Below are positions 21,532 through 21,666 of a stretch of 21,666 nucleotides of DNA, in pieces. Under the pieces are notes generated by a model. The model made no database searches, was not told the DNA's origin, and saw nothing but the letters and a program-made list of their open reading frames with translations. The position numbers were made by a program, and so were the translations under genes. Source of the DNA: VXNE01 sp964518405 (GTDB lineage Bacteria; Pseudomonadota; Gammaproteobacteria; Pseudomonadales; Azotimanducaceae); the NCBI GenBank assembly GCA_964518405.1, contig CAZFGB010000122.1, positions 1 through 21,666 on the forward strand, written 5' to 3'. Position 1 is the first letter of the stretch. Each line of letters starts with the position of its first letter.

Positions 21532-21666
21532 TGCTCCGTCAAGCCCAAATCTGCGGGTATCTGCGGGTCTTTTTGCCCCCTGGACTTTGTTGCTCCTCCT
21601 TGTGTGGTGCCTGCCACACGGCGTCGTCGCGCCTCGCCAGGAACCAAAAATCCCTCGCAGCTACAC
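21532..21666. other. Non-coding end of window, possible mobile-element terminus
   Basis: After the short DUF3426 stop, the base composition changes: lower G+C, a tandem CTGCGGGTAT-CTGCGGGTC and a T-rich run. The start (TAGTGCTCCGTCAAGCCC) has the look of an insertion-sequence end, but no inverted partner or transposase is in view. It could also be ordinary intergenic DNA. Confidence 0.3.

Overview
The window is high-G+C bacterial DNA with core-gene order of the gammaproteobacterial type. leuS-lptE-holA lies at the left end, and aroQ-prmA-(zinc-ribbon/DUF3426 gene) lies at the right. LptE implies an outer membrane with lipopolysaccharide. No RNA gene, CRISPR array or complete insertion sequence was seen. 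Taxonomy below this level cannot be read from the sequence.

Layout. (1) 1-2985: the 3' part of leuS, then lptE and holA, translationally overlapped. The usual next gene, nadD, is absent. (2) 3040-6893: a Phd/VapC-type toxin-antitoxin pair with a visible promoter and operator, a PIF1-like helicase with a C-terminal WYL-like domain, a convergent enolase-superfamily sugar-acid dehydratase, and a second Phd-type antitoxin. That antitoxin's partner is only a 49-codon chimeric remnant, part PIN toxin start and part epoxide hydrolase. (3) 6963-12517: a TauD/TfdA-type dioxygenase read leftwards. Read rightwards are an ankyrin-repeat lipoprotein and a tight operon of an OtnK-like sugar-acid kinase, an OtnC-like class II aldolase/decarboxylase and two tandem paralogous cyclase-family (PF04199-like) proteins whose metal-site residues are altered. 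(4) 12551-14556: a DUF433/DUF5615 toxin-antitoxin pair and an isovaleryl-CoA-dehydrogenase-like acyl-CoA dehydrogenase. (5) 14643-19474: cobS and cobT (cobaltochelatase ATPase and VWA subunits, no cobN here), an orphan vsr endonuclease overlapping a Nudix hydrolase, and a small coiled-coil membrane protein. (6) 19504-21666: aroQ and prmA with no accB-accC between them, then a zinc-ribbon membrane protein that stops short, followed by sequence that may be the end of a mobile element.

How the genes work together. The accessory block sits between two pieces of conserved backbone. It carries carbon-acid catabolism (dehydratase, dioxygenase, kinase, decarboxylase, cyclase-like pair), probably for an unidentified C4 or related sugar acid, plus three complete or decayed toxin-antitoxin loci.

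The most unusual non-coding structure is a set of short repeats. One family is a palindrome of the type GCGAGGGG-GTGA-CCCCTCGC, found at 15931-15949, four times in 17797-17950 and three times in 21051-21148. One copy holds the cobT stop codon in its loop. The other family is a start-codon-bearing leader repeat around ATGGAACAAA, in inverted orientation on the two sides of cobS, with a related piece forming the first codons of lptE.
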